Positions 15,967 through 27,103 of a DNA stretch of 46,282 nucleotides are shown one piece after another (the first letter of the stretch is position 1; each line of letters starts with the position of its first letter). The DNA is taken from NCBI GenBank assembly GCA_023139045.1, contig JAGLOJ010000044.1:87274-133555 (forward strand), given 5' to 3'. The position numbers and the translations under genes were made by a program. Source of the stretch: Candidatus Sabulitectum sp. (lineage in GTDB: Bacteria > Fermentibacterota > Fermentibacteria > Fermentibacterales > JCC-6). The notes beneath the pieces are model-generated. The model was not told the DNA's origin. It was given only the letters and a program-made list of their open reading frames with translations, and did not search any database.

Positions 15967-16882
15967 TACACAGCGAACAGGCAGAATCAAGAAGTTAATC
16001 GTAAGCGATACACCACCGCTGTATATTTCCTCAACTGTGTTGTTCTCTGTGCTGATATCTGGAATACCAAGGAACAAATACAGATCTCCGGAACCATTGC
16101 CAACAACAAGATCCGGTGTACCGTCATTATTCCAGTCCCATACACAACACCTTGCTCTGCTGTTCATGTCAATTACACCTGCTTCAGTCTGCAGACTAAC
16201 CTTGCCATCAAATTCAGGTGCGGCATTCGTTCCAGTATTCTCATGGTAGAACATCTCTCCGTTTTCATTCCCACCTATCAGATCTTTTTTTCCGTCCTGG
16301 TTAAGATCGAATACTCTTATGCCCTGCCTCCACCTGTGATTTACAGTTTCTACTTTTGAAATACCTGTGGAGACGAATGTCGGTGAATCCGGATTATCAT
16401 TGGTGTTCATAAACAATGTAAATCGATTTGAATACATTCCTGAACCGTAGCCGGAGAGCAGAAGATCAAGATATCCATCTTCATTCCAGTCTACAAATTG
16501 TGGTCCACACCAGTATCCCATATCGATTTCGTAATCGCTTGCACAAAGCACCGGTTCTTCAGTCAGTGCACCATTCGACAATCTTCTATAAAGAAAAAGC
16601 TTGCCGTAATAGTTGCTCAATACAAGATCCATCGGCCTTCAGAAGTTCCTGATTCTCAAAAACCGGATTACCTGCAGAGCCCGTGTTTTAAAACCATTTG
16701 ATTTTGCCGCCACTATACTGACCCACAATGAGATCATCCACACCGTCATCATCCCAATCCGCCACGAAAGGATCGGCACATCCACCCACGCTCTGCCCCA
16801 GAAGAACCGGCTCTTCAAACAATGGATCCCATGCCATTACCGCACTGACACACAACATAACTACAACCAGCATCGCTTTCAT
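15907..16882 (-). pseudogene. Broken secreted FG-GAP/VCBS repeat protein
   Basis: The first part (16882-16688) has a signal peptide ending near AVMAWD, an FG-GAP repeat with DWDDDGVDDLIVGQYSGG, and then a stop codon. The reading frame after the stop still encodes NTGSAGNPVFEN, which is typical of the same family, so the stop looks like a nonsense change. A frameshift near 16632 then moves the continuation (to 15907) into another frame; that part holds repeats such as DWNEDGYLDLLLSGYG, DLNQDGKKDLIGG and DWNNDGTPDLVVGNG. The C-terminal end looks scrambled and overlaps the 3' end of the PEP-binding gene by 60 bases antisense. FG-GAP repeats bind calcium and form beta-propellers in exported proteins. 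Confidence 0.75.
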
Positions 16883-17014
16883 AAATAATTCTCTCTCTTT
16901 CAGGTGTGTTTTCTTGCTAGTTTTCTATATAGACTTCGTGGATTATCTTTTGCTTTAATCTTCAAGTCAAGTTGTTGCCGTGAAAAGACTTCGGTATGTG
17001 ATGAGAGATAATTC

Positions 17015-17050
17015 AAAAAAACCCCCCGCCATAACGACGGGGGGTTTTTT
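17015..17050. terminator. Bidirectional intrinsic terminator after gdh2
   Basis: The stem AAAAAACCCCCCG pairs with CGGGGGGTTTTTT across a 9-base loop. It is symmetric, with A- and T-runs on both sides, so it can terminate in both directions. It lies 18 bases past the gdh2 stop on the minus strand. Confidence 0.93.
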
Positions 17051-17068
17051 GTCAATCAGGAGATGAAA

Positions 17069-18483
<1,415 letters not shown>

Positions 18484-18490
18484 ATAGGCT

Positions 18491-18520
18491 AGACTACCGC
18501 CACAACCTTACTACTGTCAA
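18491..18520 (-). promoter_or_regulatory. Promoter of gdh2
   Basis: Minus strand: TTGACA (18515-18520), an 18-base spacer, TAGTCT (18491-18496). The expected start is at about 18484, adjacent to the leader hairpin. The -10 is only a partial match. Confidence 0.4.
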
Positions 18521-18536
18521 TAGGTACGATCTCAAC

Positions 18537-18566
18537 TTGACTCAAGGCTTGTGTGGTGTTCATAAT
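18537..18566 (+). promoter_or_regulatory. Promoter of the 990-aa PEP-binding/receiver gene
   Basis: TTGACT (18537-18542), an 18-base spacer, CATAAT (18561-18566), then about 75 bases of leader to the ATG. It is back to back with the predicted gdh2 promoter, so a regulator bound here could control both genes. Confidence 0.45.
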
Positions 18567-18645
18567 TGCACCTGTATTCGGAATTTTTGGGCATTGCTCT
18601 ATTCTTTTTGTACAAAACAGAATAAACCTAAGGTGGCACTGAATT

Positions 18646-21618
18646 ATGTTCTCTACCGACAAACTCAACGAACAACTTCAACTCCGGCGAACAGAGTTCC
18701 TCCTGAAGGATCTTAACAAATTCAGAGTTCAGAATGTAATGCTTCTGTGCAGCCTGTACGACTACTACACTGTTGAAGAAGACGGAATGCTGGAAGACAT
18801 TCTTGGAACAGCTCATTTCACAGGAGATTCAGGACAAGCGCCGGTAATTACCCAGGTTTCAGATGCAACAACAGCCCTGAAATTGCTCAAGGATAGATCC
18901 GGCACCCATTTTGAGCTTATCATCTGCATGTCCACCGGCGAAAATCTCTCATTCAAAGAGTTCACAAAGAATGTACACGAGATACAATCTGCACTGACTG
19001 TTACTGTTCTTACCCACAACAGAGACGAATTGAGAAAAGTCAGCAGCAACAACCCTGGAACAATACCCTACAGGCTTTTTAACTGGATGGGTACAGGTGA
19101 GATTATCCAGGGCATCATTCAGCTCACCGAGGATTCCGAAAACTCACGACACGATTGCGGAGAAGTTAACGCCCCTTGCGTTCTGCTTGTGGAGGATGAC
19201 GTACTCTTTTACTCAAAATACCTCCACCTGGGAATGAGAGAAATACACAACAAATCCCGCGAAGTACTCCAGCGAATGAAATCTCCCACCATGCGAAAAC
19301 TTAAAGGCAGGGCAAGAACAAAACTGCTGCTTGCTGTTAACATGGAGGAAGCAGAGGGCATTCTGGAGCATTTCAGCAATTCACTTGTGGGCGTGGTTAC
19401 TGATATGAGGTTCCATCACCGCGGCACCCACGATAAAAAAGCCGGGGTGAACCTCATCGAAAAGATACGGGAAAAAAATCCCAGCATTCCCATAGTCCTC
19501 CAGACCAGTGAGCATGACGGAAAGGATGTTGCCGCAAGTATGAATGTGGGATATGTCAACAAGCACTCCCAGACCCTGATGTCTGATTTCAGTGATGTAC
19601 TTGTTAATTTCCTGGATTTCGGAGACCTCCGGTTTGAAGATCGAAATGGGAAAGTTATCAGAAAAGTGTCCAGCATCCGGGAACTTGGTATAGCACTGGA
19701 CAAGCTTCCAGCCGAGTCTATACACAAGTGCTGGTTATCAGGGAAAATATCCAGATGGCTGAAGATACATACAGAGCTTGAACTGGCTGAAGATATTGAT
19801 GAATGCAATCTGGATGATTGCTCAGCGGAAGAGGTCAAGAATGCTCTGCTGACCGCTTTCAGGTCATGGAAAGCTGACCAGAGGCGTGGCTATGTAGTCC
19901 CTTACAGCAGGTCTTTCCATGAAGAAGACCTGATGTTCAGCCGACTGGGTACAGGATCAATGGGAGGCAAGGGCAGGGGTCTTGCCTTTATCGACAGAGT
20001 TCTTGTAGCCAACCTCAAGGAAGATGCCTTCAAAAAGGTCTCGGTCACCGTTCCAAATACATTGATTATTACAACAGAGTTCTTTGATGAGTTCATGAAG
20101 CTCAACAATCTGCATCAATTCGCCATTGAATGTGAAGACGATAACCGAATTCAGAGGGCCTTCCAGAATGCTTCCCTTCCGGCAACTATTCTGGGAGATC
20201 TCAGAGATTATGCAAGAACTGTAACCACTCCCCTTGCCATCCGTTCATCCAGCCTGCTGGAAGATGCCATGTACCAGCCGTTTGCCGGAATTTACGCAAC
20301 AAAGATGCTGCCAAATAATTCCAGAGACCTCACTGTAAGATTCAAGCAGCTTTCAAGCGCAATCAAGTTTGTCTACGCCTCAACATTCATGCAGTCCGCA
20401 AAATCCTACATCCGTGCTACAAATCACCGGGTGGAAGAAGAAAAAATGGCGGTGCTTCTTCAGAAAGTAGTTGGCAGCCAGCACGGGGATCTGTTCTATC
20501 CGCATTTCTCCGGGGTGGGCAGGTCTTACGATTTCTACCCTGCCGGTTCCGCAAAGCCGGAAGACGGCGTGGTAAATGTCGCTCTCGGCCTGGGCAAGGC
20601 AATTGTCGATGGAGGAATGTCTCTCAGATTCACTCCGAGGTATCCAAGAGTTCTTCCCCAGTTCGGAACAGTCAAAGACATGATGGACAACTCGCAGAAA
20701 CACTTTTTCGCCGTGCAGATGGATAACAATTACTGGGGGTCTAAGCCCGATGAAGACCAGTTCATAACATCGCATGATCTCGCAACATCAGAAAATGATG
20801 GAACACTGGAGTACCTGGCTTCATCTTATGATGCTTGCAATGAACGTGTGATGGACGGCATTACAAGACCGGGCCCCAGGGTTGTGAGTTTTGCGCACAT
20901 TCTTAAAAACGACATCTTCCCTCTCGCGCAGATAAGTGATTATCTGCTCAAGATCGGAGAAAAGTCGATGGGTTGCCCTGTTGAAATTGAGTTTGCCGTA
21001 ACCCTGGGGGAAAAACGCCCGCTTCCGGCCCACTTCAGCCTGCTTCAGATCAGACCGATGGTGGTCAATAACGATCTTGTAGATGTTAACCCCGAGACTT
21101 TTAATAATGACAAGCTGCTCTGCAAAACAGATACCGCACTGGGAAACGGAACAATTCAGAGCATAAGAGATGTTGTATACATAAAACCTGAGAGCTTCAC
21201 CGCATCAAAAACAAGGGAAATAGTCAAGGAAATTGATGCTCTGAACAAAATCCTTTTTGAAGATGACAAGCCGTTCATACTCATAGGACCCGGCAGATGG
21301 GGATCCTCTGATCCATGGCTCGGTATTCCGGTTACCTGGAGCCATATCTGCGGCGCTAAAGTTATTGTTGAAGCAAGTCAGAAGAACATGAACATCGATC
21401 CTTCGCAGGGGTCGCATTTCTTCCAGAACATGACTTCACTGGGAGTGGTCTACTTCACTGTTCCCCACAACCGGTCAGGCTCAATGATCAACTGGGAGTG
21501 GTTGAATTCTCTGGAAGCAGTCTCGGAAACCCAGTACACCAGGCATGTTTCCGTGGATAAACCGATAAAAGTAATGGTTGATGGAAGAACCGGCAAAGGA
21601 GCAATGCTGAGGAGCTAG
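18646..21618 (+). CDS. Receiver-domain plus PEP/pyruvate-binding (PPDK_N-like) protein 2
   Basis: 990 aa. Residues about 29-165 resemble a degenerate receiver. Residues about 176-320 form a receiver with the acidic pair in CVLLVEDD, a candidate phospho-acceptor Asp in GVVTDMRF, and the conserved Lys in YVNKHS. From about 430 the protein matches the PPDK/PEP-synthase nucleotide-binding domain: GSMGGKGRGLAFIDR, VPNTLIITTEFFDEF, AIRSSSLLEDAMYQPFAGIY. The C-terminal region has ILIGPGRWGSSDPW and GSHFFQNM, shared with the 778-aa paralogue. No phosphohistidine or TIM-barrel domain is present, so PEP synthesis is unlikely. AAGGTGG precedes the ATG; the stop overlaps the convergent DUF5916 gene by 4 bases. 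Its role is unknown; coupling a two-component signal to a carbon-metabolite sensor is inference. Confidence 0.75.
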   Translation: MFSTDKLNEQLQLRRTEFLLKDLNKFRVQNVMLLCSLYDYYTVEEDGMLEDILGTAHFTGDSGQAPVITQVSDATTALKLLKDRSGTHFELIICMSTGENLSFKEFTKNVHEIQSALTVTVLTHNRDELRKVSSNNPGTIPYRLFNWMGTGEIIQGIIQLTEDSENSRHDCGEVNAPCVLLVEDDVLFYSKYLHLGMREIHNKSREVLQRMKSPTMRKLKGRARTKLLLAVNMEEAEGILEHFSNSLVGVVTDMRFHHRGTHDKKAGVNLIEKIREKNPSIPIVLQTSEHDGKDVAASMNVGYVNKHSQTLMSDFSDVLVNFLDFGDLRFEDRNGKVIRKVSSIRELGIALDKLPAESIHKCWLSGKISRWLKIHTELELAEDIDECNLDDCSAEEVKNALLTAFRSWKADQRRGYVVPYSRSFHEEDLMFSRLGTGSMGGKGRGLAFIDRVLVANLKEDAFKKVSVTVPNTLIITTEFFDEFMKLNNLHQFAIECEDDNRIQRAFQNASLPATILGDLRDYARTVTTPLAIRSSSLLEDAMYQPFAGIYATKMLPNNSRDLTVRFKQLSSAIKFVYASTFMQSAKSYIRATNHRVEEEKMAVLLQKVVGSQHGDLFYPHFSGVGRSYDFYPAGSAKPEDGVVNVALGLGKAIVDGGMSLRFTPRYPRVLPQFGTVKDMMDNSQKHFFAVQMDNNYWGSKPDEDQFITSHDLATSENDGTLEYLASSYDACNERVMDGITRPGPRVVSFAHILKNDIFPLAQISDYLLKIGEKSMGCPVEIEFAVTLGEKRPLPAHFSLLQIRPMVVNNDLVDVNPETFNNDKLLCKTDTALGNGTIQSIRDVVYIKPESFTASKTREIVKEIDALNKILFEDDKPFILIGPGRWGSSDPWLGIPVTWSHICGAKVIVEASQKNMNIDPSQGSHFFQNMTSLGVVYFTVPHNRSGSMINWEWLNSLEAVSETQYTRHVSVDKPIKVMVDGRTGKGAMLRS

Positions 21619-23762
21619 AAAAAACGGGTCAGCTTCGCATAAACGGTGAACTCGGGAGCCTCTTCTTCTTCGCTTACCTCACCGAAAAGGAAATGGAACC
21701 AGCTTCCGGGACAGTATTCCCAGCTGTAAAGCAGATTCGCCCAGATGTTGTCACTGATGTAGGAGGAAGACTCTGTTTCCCAGATTTTCTCGAACCTTGA
21801 TATCTGTCCGTTCAGCCTTATTCTCATCAGAGGCGTAATCATATACGATGCTGAAACATTGAGGGATTTCCAGTCTGTGGATGTTTTCTCCCAGAGACCT
21901 TCAGCCCAGTTGTATCTGGTGGCTGCTTCCTGTATTCGCATGGAAGGTTTCATATCAAAAAACAGAACAGGAGACGGTTTTATCCTGAGGCCAAAAGCAT
22001 AACTTTTCATCCACGAATCGAGGTAGGCATTGCGGTTTGCGCTTATCCATCCCGCCAGAGGCTTTCTGTAGTCAGTGGATGATGAGAAACCACCGGAAAA
22101 ACCTCCGTTGTACCATCTTCCTTCAGGTCCCTCATACCGGTCAAACCAGCGGTCACTGTAATCCCCCCAGCAGTTCACATGATACTTGCTGATGGTTGAG
22201 ACACCAGCCCACATATTTACTCCGCTTCCGGCATTTCTGTCGGAAGAATCCTTGCTGTACCAGGGGTTGAGACCAAACCAGGCACCATCCAGGGCTCCTG
22301 AGTCAAAGTCGTGTGAAACGCCTGAGTACATGGAAATCGAAGTCGTCCCGTTGCCCTGCACATAACCCATGTAGGAAGGGTTGAAATCATCACCCTTTCT
22401 CTCCACACGAAAATTCATATTGAATTGTTCCCGGAAATAGCCTGCATCCACTCTGAAAGCTGCATTCTCGGAGTCTTCCTGAAATCTGTTCCAGGTAAGT
22501 CCAAGTTTTCCCTGAAACTCGAAGTACTCTCTCACTGTAAGCTTTCCGCTGAAAGAGGCAGACCGGCCAAAGGCGTATTCCTCACCCTCCTGGTCAGGTA
22601 CATCAACACTTGTTGCCGAGATCTTCATCCAGTTTCCGGGGCTGAATTCTCCAAGCAGTGATCCTATACTGTAAGAAGCGGCACGCTCAACCAGAGTAGT
22701 ATCGTCTTCCCAGACTCTACCGGATACCACTTCAAGAAAACCGTACCTGAGCTTTCCGGAAGTTCCTGTGATTTTCGCGCCGCCAAAAATTGGAATAAGC
22801 TCACCGTTCCATGCAACCGAACCAATATTTCGGGAGTAAAACATGTTGAACGGCATATCGAAAATCTCGGTGCCCTCCATGAAAAAGGGTCTCTTTTCAC
22901 GAAGCCATGGTGCCCAGTGAGAGATGTTTCCCTGATCAGCGTCAGATTCCACCTGGCCGAAATCGGGATATACAGTTACATCCAGCACAGACTGCATGCT
23001 CAATGGAATTTTCAGATCCACCCCTGCACTGCCCCACGGGTCGCTGAATAGTCCGTCCCCGCCACCGAACTGCAGCCGTCCGGCCACAAAAGGACGAATC
23101 TCGATCCCGTGCCCGGTAGGAAGATCGCAAAGACCTGTCAAATCTCCGAAACAGGAGACATCCGTCCCGCCCTGCTCCTTCATCCGGAACATGTATCCGG
23201 CTTCATTGGAATAAGAGATGGTCCGGCAGAAGTTCATACCCCAGACCTGCTCTTCATCAGGAGAATATCTCAGAACTGAAAACGGCAGAGCCACCTCGGC
23301 AGTCCAGCCTGAATCGCTCACGGAAACCGCTGAACTCCACACCGCATCCCAGTTCCTGTCCTCACCGTTAACCTTGGTTTGACGGGAGTCCAATTGAACT
23401 CCATCCACCGTAACAGCAAAAACAAAGCAGTTGGAGTCGTCATTAAATGTATCTATGTAGATATAGAATTTATCCACAGGCTGATGCTCATCACGGGCTC
23501 CAACCTGATGGATGATTCTGGAGGGATCCGGATCATGCATGAAAGCGCAGATGTACAGAAATTCCTCATCAAAGGAAAGTCTGACATCTGTAAGCTGTGA
23601 TAACGGCACATCAGCTCTGGGCCGAAAGGCTGTAAATTCGCCCCCGGCAGGCTCCACCGACTGCCAGCACAAATCGTTTATAACTCCGTCAATCACAGGA
23701 GTATGGTCCGTTTTTTCAACGGTCAAGCCGCAGAGAGCGACAAAAAGTATTAGTAAACCCAT
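21615..23762 (-). CDS. DUF5916/CBM9-type outer-membrane beta-barrel protein
   Basis: 715 aa. A short hydrophobic N-terminus (about residues 2-14) is a probable but brief signal peptide. The first 200 residues form a CBM9-like sandwich starting PVIDGVINDLCWQ, with FYIYIDTFNDDSNCFVFAV and GWTAEVALPFSVLRY. The rest is rich in alternating aromatic/polar strands and ends in Phe-Phe, as expected for an outer-membrane barrel. DUF5916 proteins are common in Bacteroidetes, Gemmatimonadetes and related phyla; some may bind or process carbohydrates, but function is not established. The gene starts 35 bases after glnA on the same strand. A TATAAT lies only 9 bases before its ATG, so the mRNA may be very short-leadered. 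Confidence 0.75.
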   Translation of the reverse strand: MGLLILFVALCGLTVEKTDHTPVIDGVINDLCWQSVEPAGGEFTAFRPRADVPLSQLTDVRLSFDEEFLYICAFMHDPDPSRIIHQVGARDEHQPVDKFYIYIDTFNDDSNCFVFAVTVDGVQLDSRQTKVNGEDRNWDAVWSSAVSVSDSGWTAEVALPFSVLRYSPDEEQVWGMNFCRTISYSNEAGYMFRMKEQGGTDVSCFGDLTGLCDLPTGHGIEIRPFVAGRLQFGGGDGLFSDPWGSAGVDLKIPLSMQSVLDVTVYPDFGQVESDADQGNISHWAPWLREKRPFFMEGTEIFDMPFNMFYSRNIGSVAWNGELIPIFGGAKITGTSGKLRYGFLEVVSGRVWEDDTTLVERAASYSIGSLLGEFSPGNWMKISATSVDVPDQEGEEYAFGRSASFSGKLTVREYFEFQGKLGLTWNRFQEDSENAAFRVDAGYFREQFNMNFRVERKGDDFNPSYMGYVQGNGTTSISMYSGVSHDFDSGALDGAWFGLNPWYSKDSSDRNAGSGVNMWAGVSTISKYHVNCWGDYSDRWFDRYEGPEGRWYNGGFSGGFSSSTDYRKPLAGWISANRNAYLDSWMKSYAFGLRIKPSPVLFFDMKPSMRIQEAATRYNWAEGLWEKTSTDWKSLNVSASYMITPLMRIRLNGQISRFEKIWETESSSYISDNIWANLLYSWEYCPGSWFHFLFGEVSEEEEAPEFTVYAKLTRFF

Positions 23763-23797
23763 GCAGGAATTATTATAAGAGAAAGCAGATTGTCAAG

Positions 23798-25129
23798 CTA
23801 ATACCTGTCCAGATACCTGTCTACTTCCCATGGGTGGATTACTTTTATGTACTGTTCCCACTCACGCCTTTTATTCAGCAGCAGGTGATTGAATACATGC
23901 TCACCAAGGGCATCTCTGACAACATCATCCTTTTCCATACAGTCCAGTGCAGCACAAAGGCTGTCGGGAAGCTCAGTGATTTTCAGCCTTTTTTTCTCCC
24001 GGCCACTCATGGAAAAGATATTCCTGTTAACAGGTTCTCCGCAGTCCATCTTCTTTTCCATTCCATCCAGTCCCGCTGCAAGCATCACAGCAAGAGCCAG
24101 ATATGGATTGCACGATGGATCAGGCACCCTGATCTCACACCGTGTACCGTTTTCCCTCGCAGCGGGAACTCTCAAAAGAGGAGACCGGTTCTTCATCGAC
24201 CAGGCCACATTTACCGGAGCTTCAAAACCGGGAACAAGCCTCTTGTAGGAATTCACAAGAGGATTTGTTACAGCAACGAACCCTCTGGCATGCTGGAGAA
24301 CCCCTGCCATGAAACCCCGTGCCGTTAAAGAGAGTCCATGCGAATCCCTGTCATCAAAGAAAACATTCTCATCGCTGGAATTGAACATTGAAAAGTGCGT
24401 GTGCATTCCTGAACCTGCCGCGTCCGCAATTGGTTTCGGCATAAATGTAGCGTGCAGTCCATGCATCAGGGCGACCTTCTTAACAACAAACTTGAAGGTC
24501 ACGATGTTATCAGCCGCTTCAACTGCCTCTACATACCTGAAATCAATTTCATGCTGTCCGGGTGCAACCTCATGGTGAGCGGCTTCAACCTCATAACCCA
24601 TCGCTTCAAGAGCAAGAACAATATCACGCCGGCCTTCTTCTCCTCTGTCCATAGGAGAAAGATCGAAGTATCCCCCTTTGTCATGTGTCTCCCTCACAGG
24701 ATTACCGGCATCATCACACTGAAGAAGGAAAAACTCGGCCTCAGGACCCACCATAACCCGCAATCCGAGACCAGCGGCACGAGCCACCTGTCTTTTCAGA
24801 ACAGCCCTGGGACAACCTGGAAAAGCAGAGCCGTCAGGAAGTGACACATCGCATATAAGCCTTCCGATTCTGCCGTACTCACTTTCCCATGGAAACACTG
24901 CAAAGGTGTCCAGATCAGGTGACAGCAGCATGTCGGATTCTTCAATCCGTGTGAAACCCTCTATTGAAGATCCATCAAACATTACTTCACCCGAGAGTGC
25001 TTTCCTGAACTGGCTCTCCGGTACCTCAACATTCTTGATTATGCCATCGATGTCCGTGAACTGAAGTCGAAGAAAGTGAACATTGGATTCTACACAAAGA
25101 TCTAGTATCTCTGAAATCTTATCATTCAT
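23798..25129 (-). CDS. glnA: Glutamine synthetase type I (alpha subgroup)
   Basis: ATP-dependent amidation of glutamate to glutamine. 443 aa, the length of Gram-positive/archaeal GSI-alpha. Motifs: FDGSSIEGF near the N-terminus, VGPEAEFFLL (metal ligands), GQHEIDFRY, GSGMHTHFSMF (ATP/metal), NPLVNSYKRLVPGFEAP, and RCEIRVPDPSCNPYLA. The adenylylation-loop tyrosine sequence of GSI-beta is not seen; the equivalent C-terminal stretch reads SMSGREKKRLKITELP, so control by GlnE is unlikely. GGAGGGG precedes the ATG. With two GDH genes nearby it completes a local ammonia-assimilation set. Confidence 0.95.
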   Translation of the reverse strand: MNDKISEILDLCVESNVHFLRLQFTDIDGIIKNVEVPESQFRKALSGEVMFDGSSIEGFTRIEESDMLLSPDLDTFAVFPWESEYGRIGRLICDVSLPDGSAFPGCPRAVLKRQVARAAGLGLRVMVGPEAEFFLLQCDDAGNPVRETHDKGGYFDLSPMDRGEEGRRDIVLALEAMGYEVEAAHHEVAPGQHEIDFRYVEAVEAADNIVTFKFVVKKVALMHGLHATFMPKPIADAAGSGMHTHFSMFNSSDENVFFDDRDSHGLSLTARGFMAGVLQHARGFVAVTNPLVNSYKRLVPGFEAPVNVAWSMKNRSPLLRVPAARENGTRCEIRVPDPSCNPYLALAVMLAAGLDGMEKKMDCGEPVNRNIFSMSGREKKRLKITELPDSLCAALDCMEKDDVVRDALGEHVFNHLLLNKRREWEQYIKVIHPWEVDRYLDRY

Positions 25130-25238
25130 AATACCCCTCCTTTTGTGATCAGAAGGGATATAAATACATCAATTCCAAATTTTCGTCAACTGATTCGCGC
25201 GGCTTGCATCTAATTCACTGTGCATTCTGCATGAATTA

Positions 25239-25571
25239 CTATCTAAGGCTGTCCAGATTCACTTTCGCTTCGGGTACATGCGTAAGGAAATCAGCCAATT
25301 CCTCACAGGGATACTCAATACACTGTCCACAGTGATCGAGTTTCTTTTCCATTGCACATTTCCTCATGGTACAACCGTGTTCGCAATGGGGGAACTTGAC
25401 TCCCTCAGCAGTGCAACCAGTACAGTTTACGTGTTCCAGTTTAATGTCTGCATCAAATTGACTTGACCATTCCCTGGCAGTCTTTTCACGCAGAGCATCA
25501 TCGTCGTTCACAAAAGCCAGCCTTGCAGGACACGAGTAACAATCAATTCCGCAAATCGCAATCATTTTCAC
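25239..25571 (-). CDS. DUF3795 cysteine-rich protein
   Basis: 110 aa. It begins IAICGIDCYSCPA and contains CTGC, CEHGCTMRKC and CGQCIEYPC: the cysteine pattern of DUF3795, a probable zinc- or FeS-binding family of unknown function common in anaerobes. The GTG at 25571 is taken as start because GGAGG lies 6 bases before it; it overlaps the stop of the upstream hypothetical gene (GTGA), which implies coupling. Confidence 0.8.
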   Translation of the reverse strand: MKMIAICGIDCYSCPARLAFVNDDDALREKTAREWSSQFDADIKLEHVNCTGCTAEGVKFPHCEHGCTMRKCAMEKKLDHCGQCIEYPCEELADFLTHVPEAKVNLDSLR

Positions 25572-25960
25572 AACAAACCTCCACTGCAGAATGCAAAAAG
25601 AACAAACCTAATCATCCCCAATTCGCAACCTGATAGAACATATAAACTTACAAACCCAACAACCACCCAGAGCAAGAAGAATACACAAGACATCCCCAGG
25701 GCCATATTGGAAATCTGGTTTCGGCATATCAAGCCGCTAATTTGTTTAGCTGCACAAAAGCGCAGGTTTTTTCGCCTCACTCTATCGCAGTAAGTCTCTA
25801 AGATATTCACAATTACAGACATCATATCATTCAAACATTTAGACTGTGAAGTGAATTGCTCTTCGCATTCCGCAACTGAATTAATCGGAAACAGGAAAAG
25901 TATTGCCAGAGACACTCGTATACTTTTGACTGTTATTAATCTTCTAAAATCATTCATCAA
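25568..25960 (-). CDS. Hypothetical membrane protein
   Basis: 130 aa, not recognised. It has a hydrophobic N-terminus (about 16-30) and a longer membrane segment near 90-112, with seven cysteines between and around them. Support for its being real: AGGA before the ATG and a 4-base overlap with the start of the DUF3795 gene. Codon use and composition are less convincing than in neighbours. Confidence 0.4.
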   Translation of the reverse strand: MMNDFRRLITVKSIRVSLAILFLFPINSVAECEEQFTSQSKCLNDMMSVIVNILETYCDRVRRKNLRFCAAKQISGLICRNQISNMALGMSCVFFLLWVVVGFVSLYVLSGCELGMIRFVLFAFCSGGLL

Positions 25961-27103
25961 GTTTATCCTTTCTCTTATCGCAATTTGGTTACAAAAGTAA
26001 TGTTTCTATCTTTTGGTTAATTCTCATGCATGATGGATACCTGCCTCATATTGGTCCTACTCAACTTCCATATCTTTTTTAATACCTATTATTGTAGTTA
26101 ATGCTTTTTTTATATGTAAAAAAAATAACCCTTCGGGTTTTATCATTAATTATTGTATTATCACTTATACTCGGCATATATTTTTATATTAATTACATAT
26201 TCATTATACATTCTCCTCTACGCACATTTTTCAGCATATTGATGCTTGTACTTATTTATTGTTGCTTTTTTGTCTACATGATACGCCCCATCGCTGCTTC
26301 CGCCTCTGGAGGAAAGAAGCTAATTAGTTCACTTTGCTCCACATAGGCATCTTTCTGATCGCACATAGGTCTTTTAGAGGTTGGATCAGTACTTGGTAGC
26401 CTTATGTGCCTGCTTAAATATCCATTTTATCATCCTCTATAGCAAGACCTAGACATCTTTGCCATTTTTTATGATATTACATTTGCCCATGGCCTGATAT
26501 GGACCTGATTATCAAGAAAGATGCTAGCATATTTGATTGCTCCAAAAAGAATTTTTGTTCATAGGCTTATTCGAAAGCTGAAAACACATATCAAGACAAA
26601 ATGGTGTATACACAAAAGGCTCCATATTATTGAACTAGTCGAGACTATCATTCCTTAATGGAAGCAAAAGATTCGAAAAAGTAATTCTTTCGGAAATCGG
26701 GTAGGAGGAAATCTCTCTCCCCATAGCTTTCTATTAGCCATTGGACTCTTGCGCTCGCGAGTAGGTCCATTCGATTTGAAGTCACCACTTCAGAAGATGT
26801 TGCAGTTGTGAAGCAACTTGCTGCGATCAAGATGTCCAACTGACAGGGGCACTGGATTTTCATTCTCTTCAAACCGCCCAACATGGGTAGACCTGCAATC
26901 TACATCCGACAACCAGTATCATCATGAACAAGCCGATATCGCTTTTCTTGTCCGTTATTATGGAGATATTAGGGAAGGTGTGCATGCACCTTCTTCGGGG
27001 CGCGGCATGACGGGTTGATAGAAAGCCTCTGCTGAAGTTCCGATAGCGTTATGATTCAAGATGAATTCATGGTAAATTTGAAAAGTAAGAACAGGGAGGC
27101 AAG
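25961..27103. other. Long gene-poor, partly AT-rich region
   Basis: About 1.1 kb without a convincing gene. The stretch around 26090-26260 is strikingly AT-rich and encodes a possible 81-aa protein with two hydrophobic helices (26101-26346, plus), but no ribosome-binding site precedes it. A 78-codon minus frame (26648-26884) also lacks support. No tRNA, repeat or transposase is visible. It may be decayed transferred DNA. Confidence 0.5.

Noticed and set aside
26101-26346. 81-codon hydrophobic frame in the AT-rich stretch
   Set aside because: AT-rich DNA readily yields hydrophobic codons, and no ribosome-binding site precedes the ATG.
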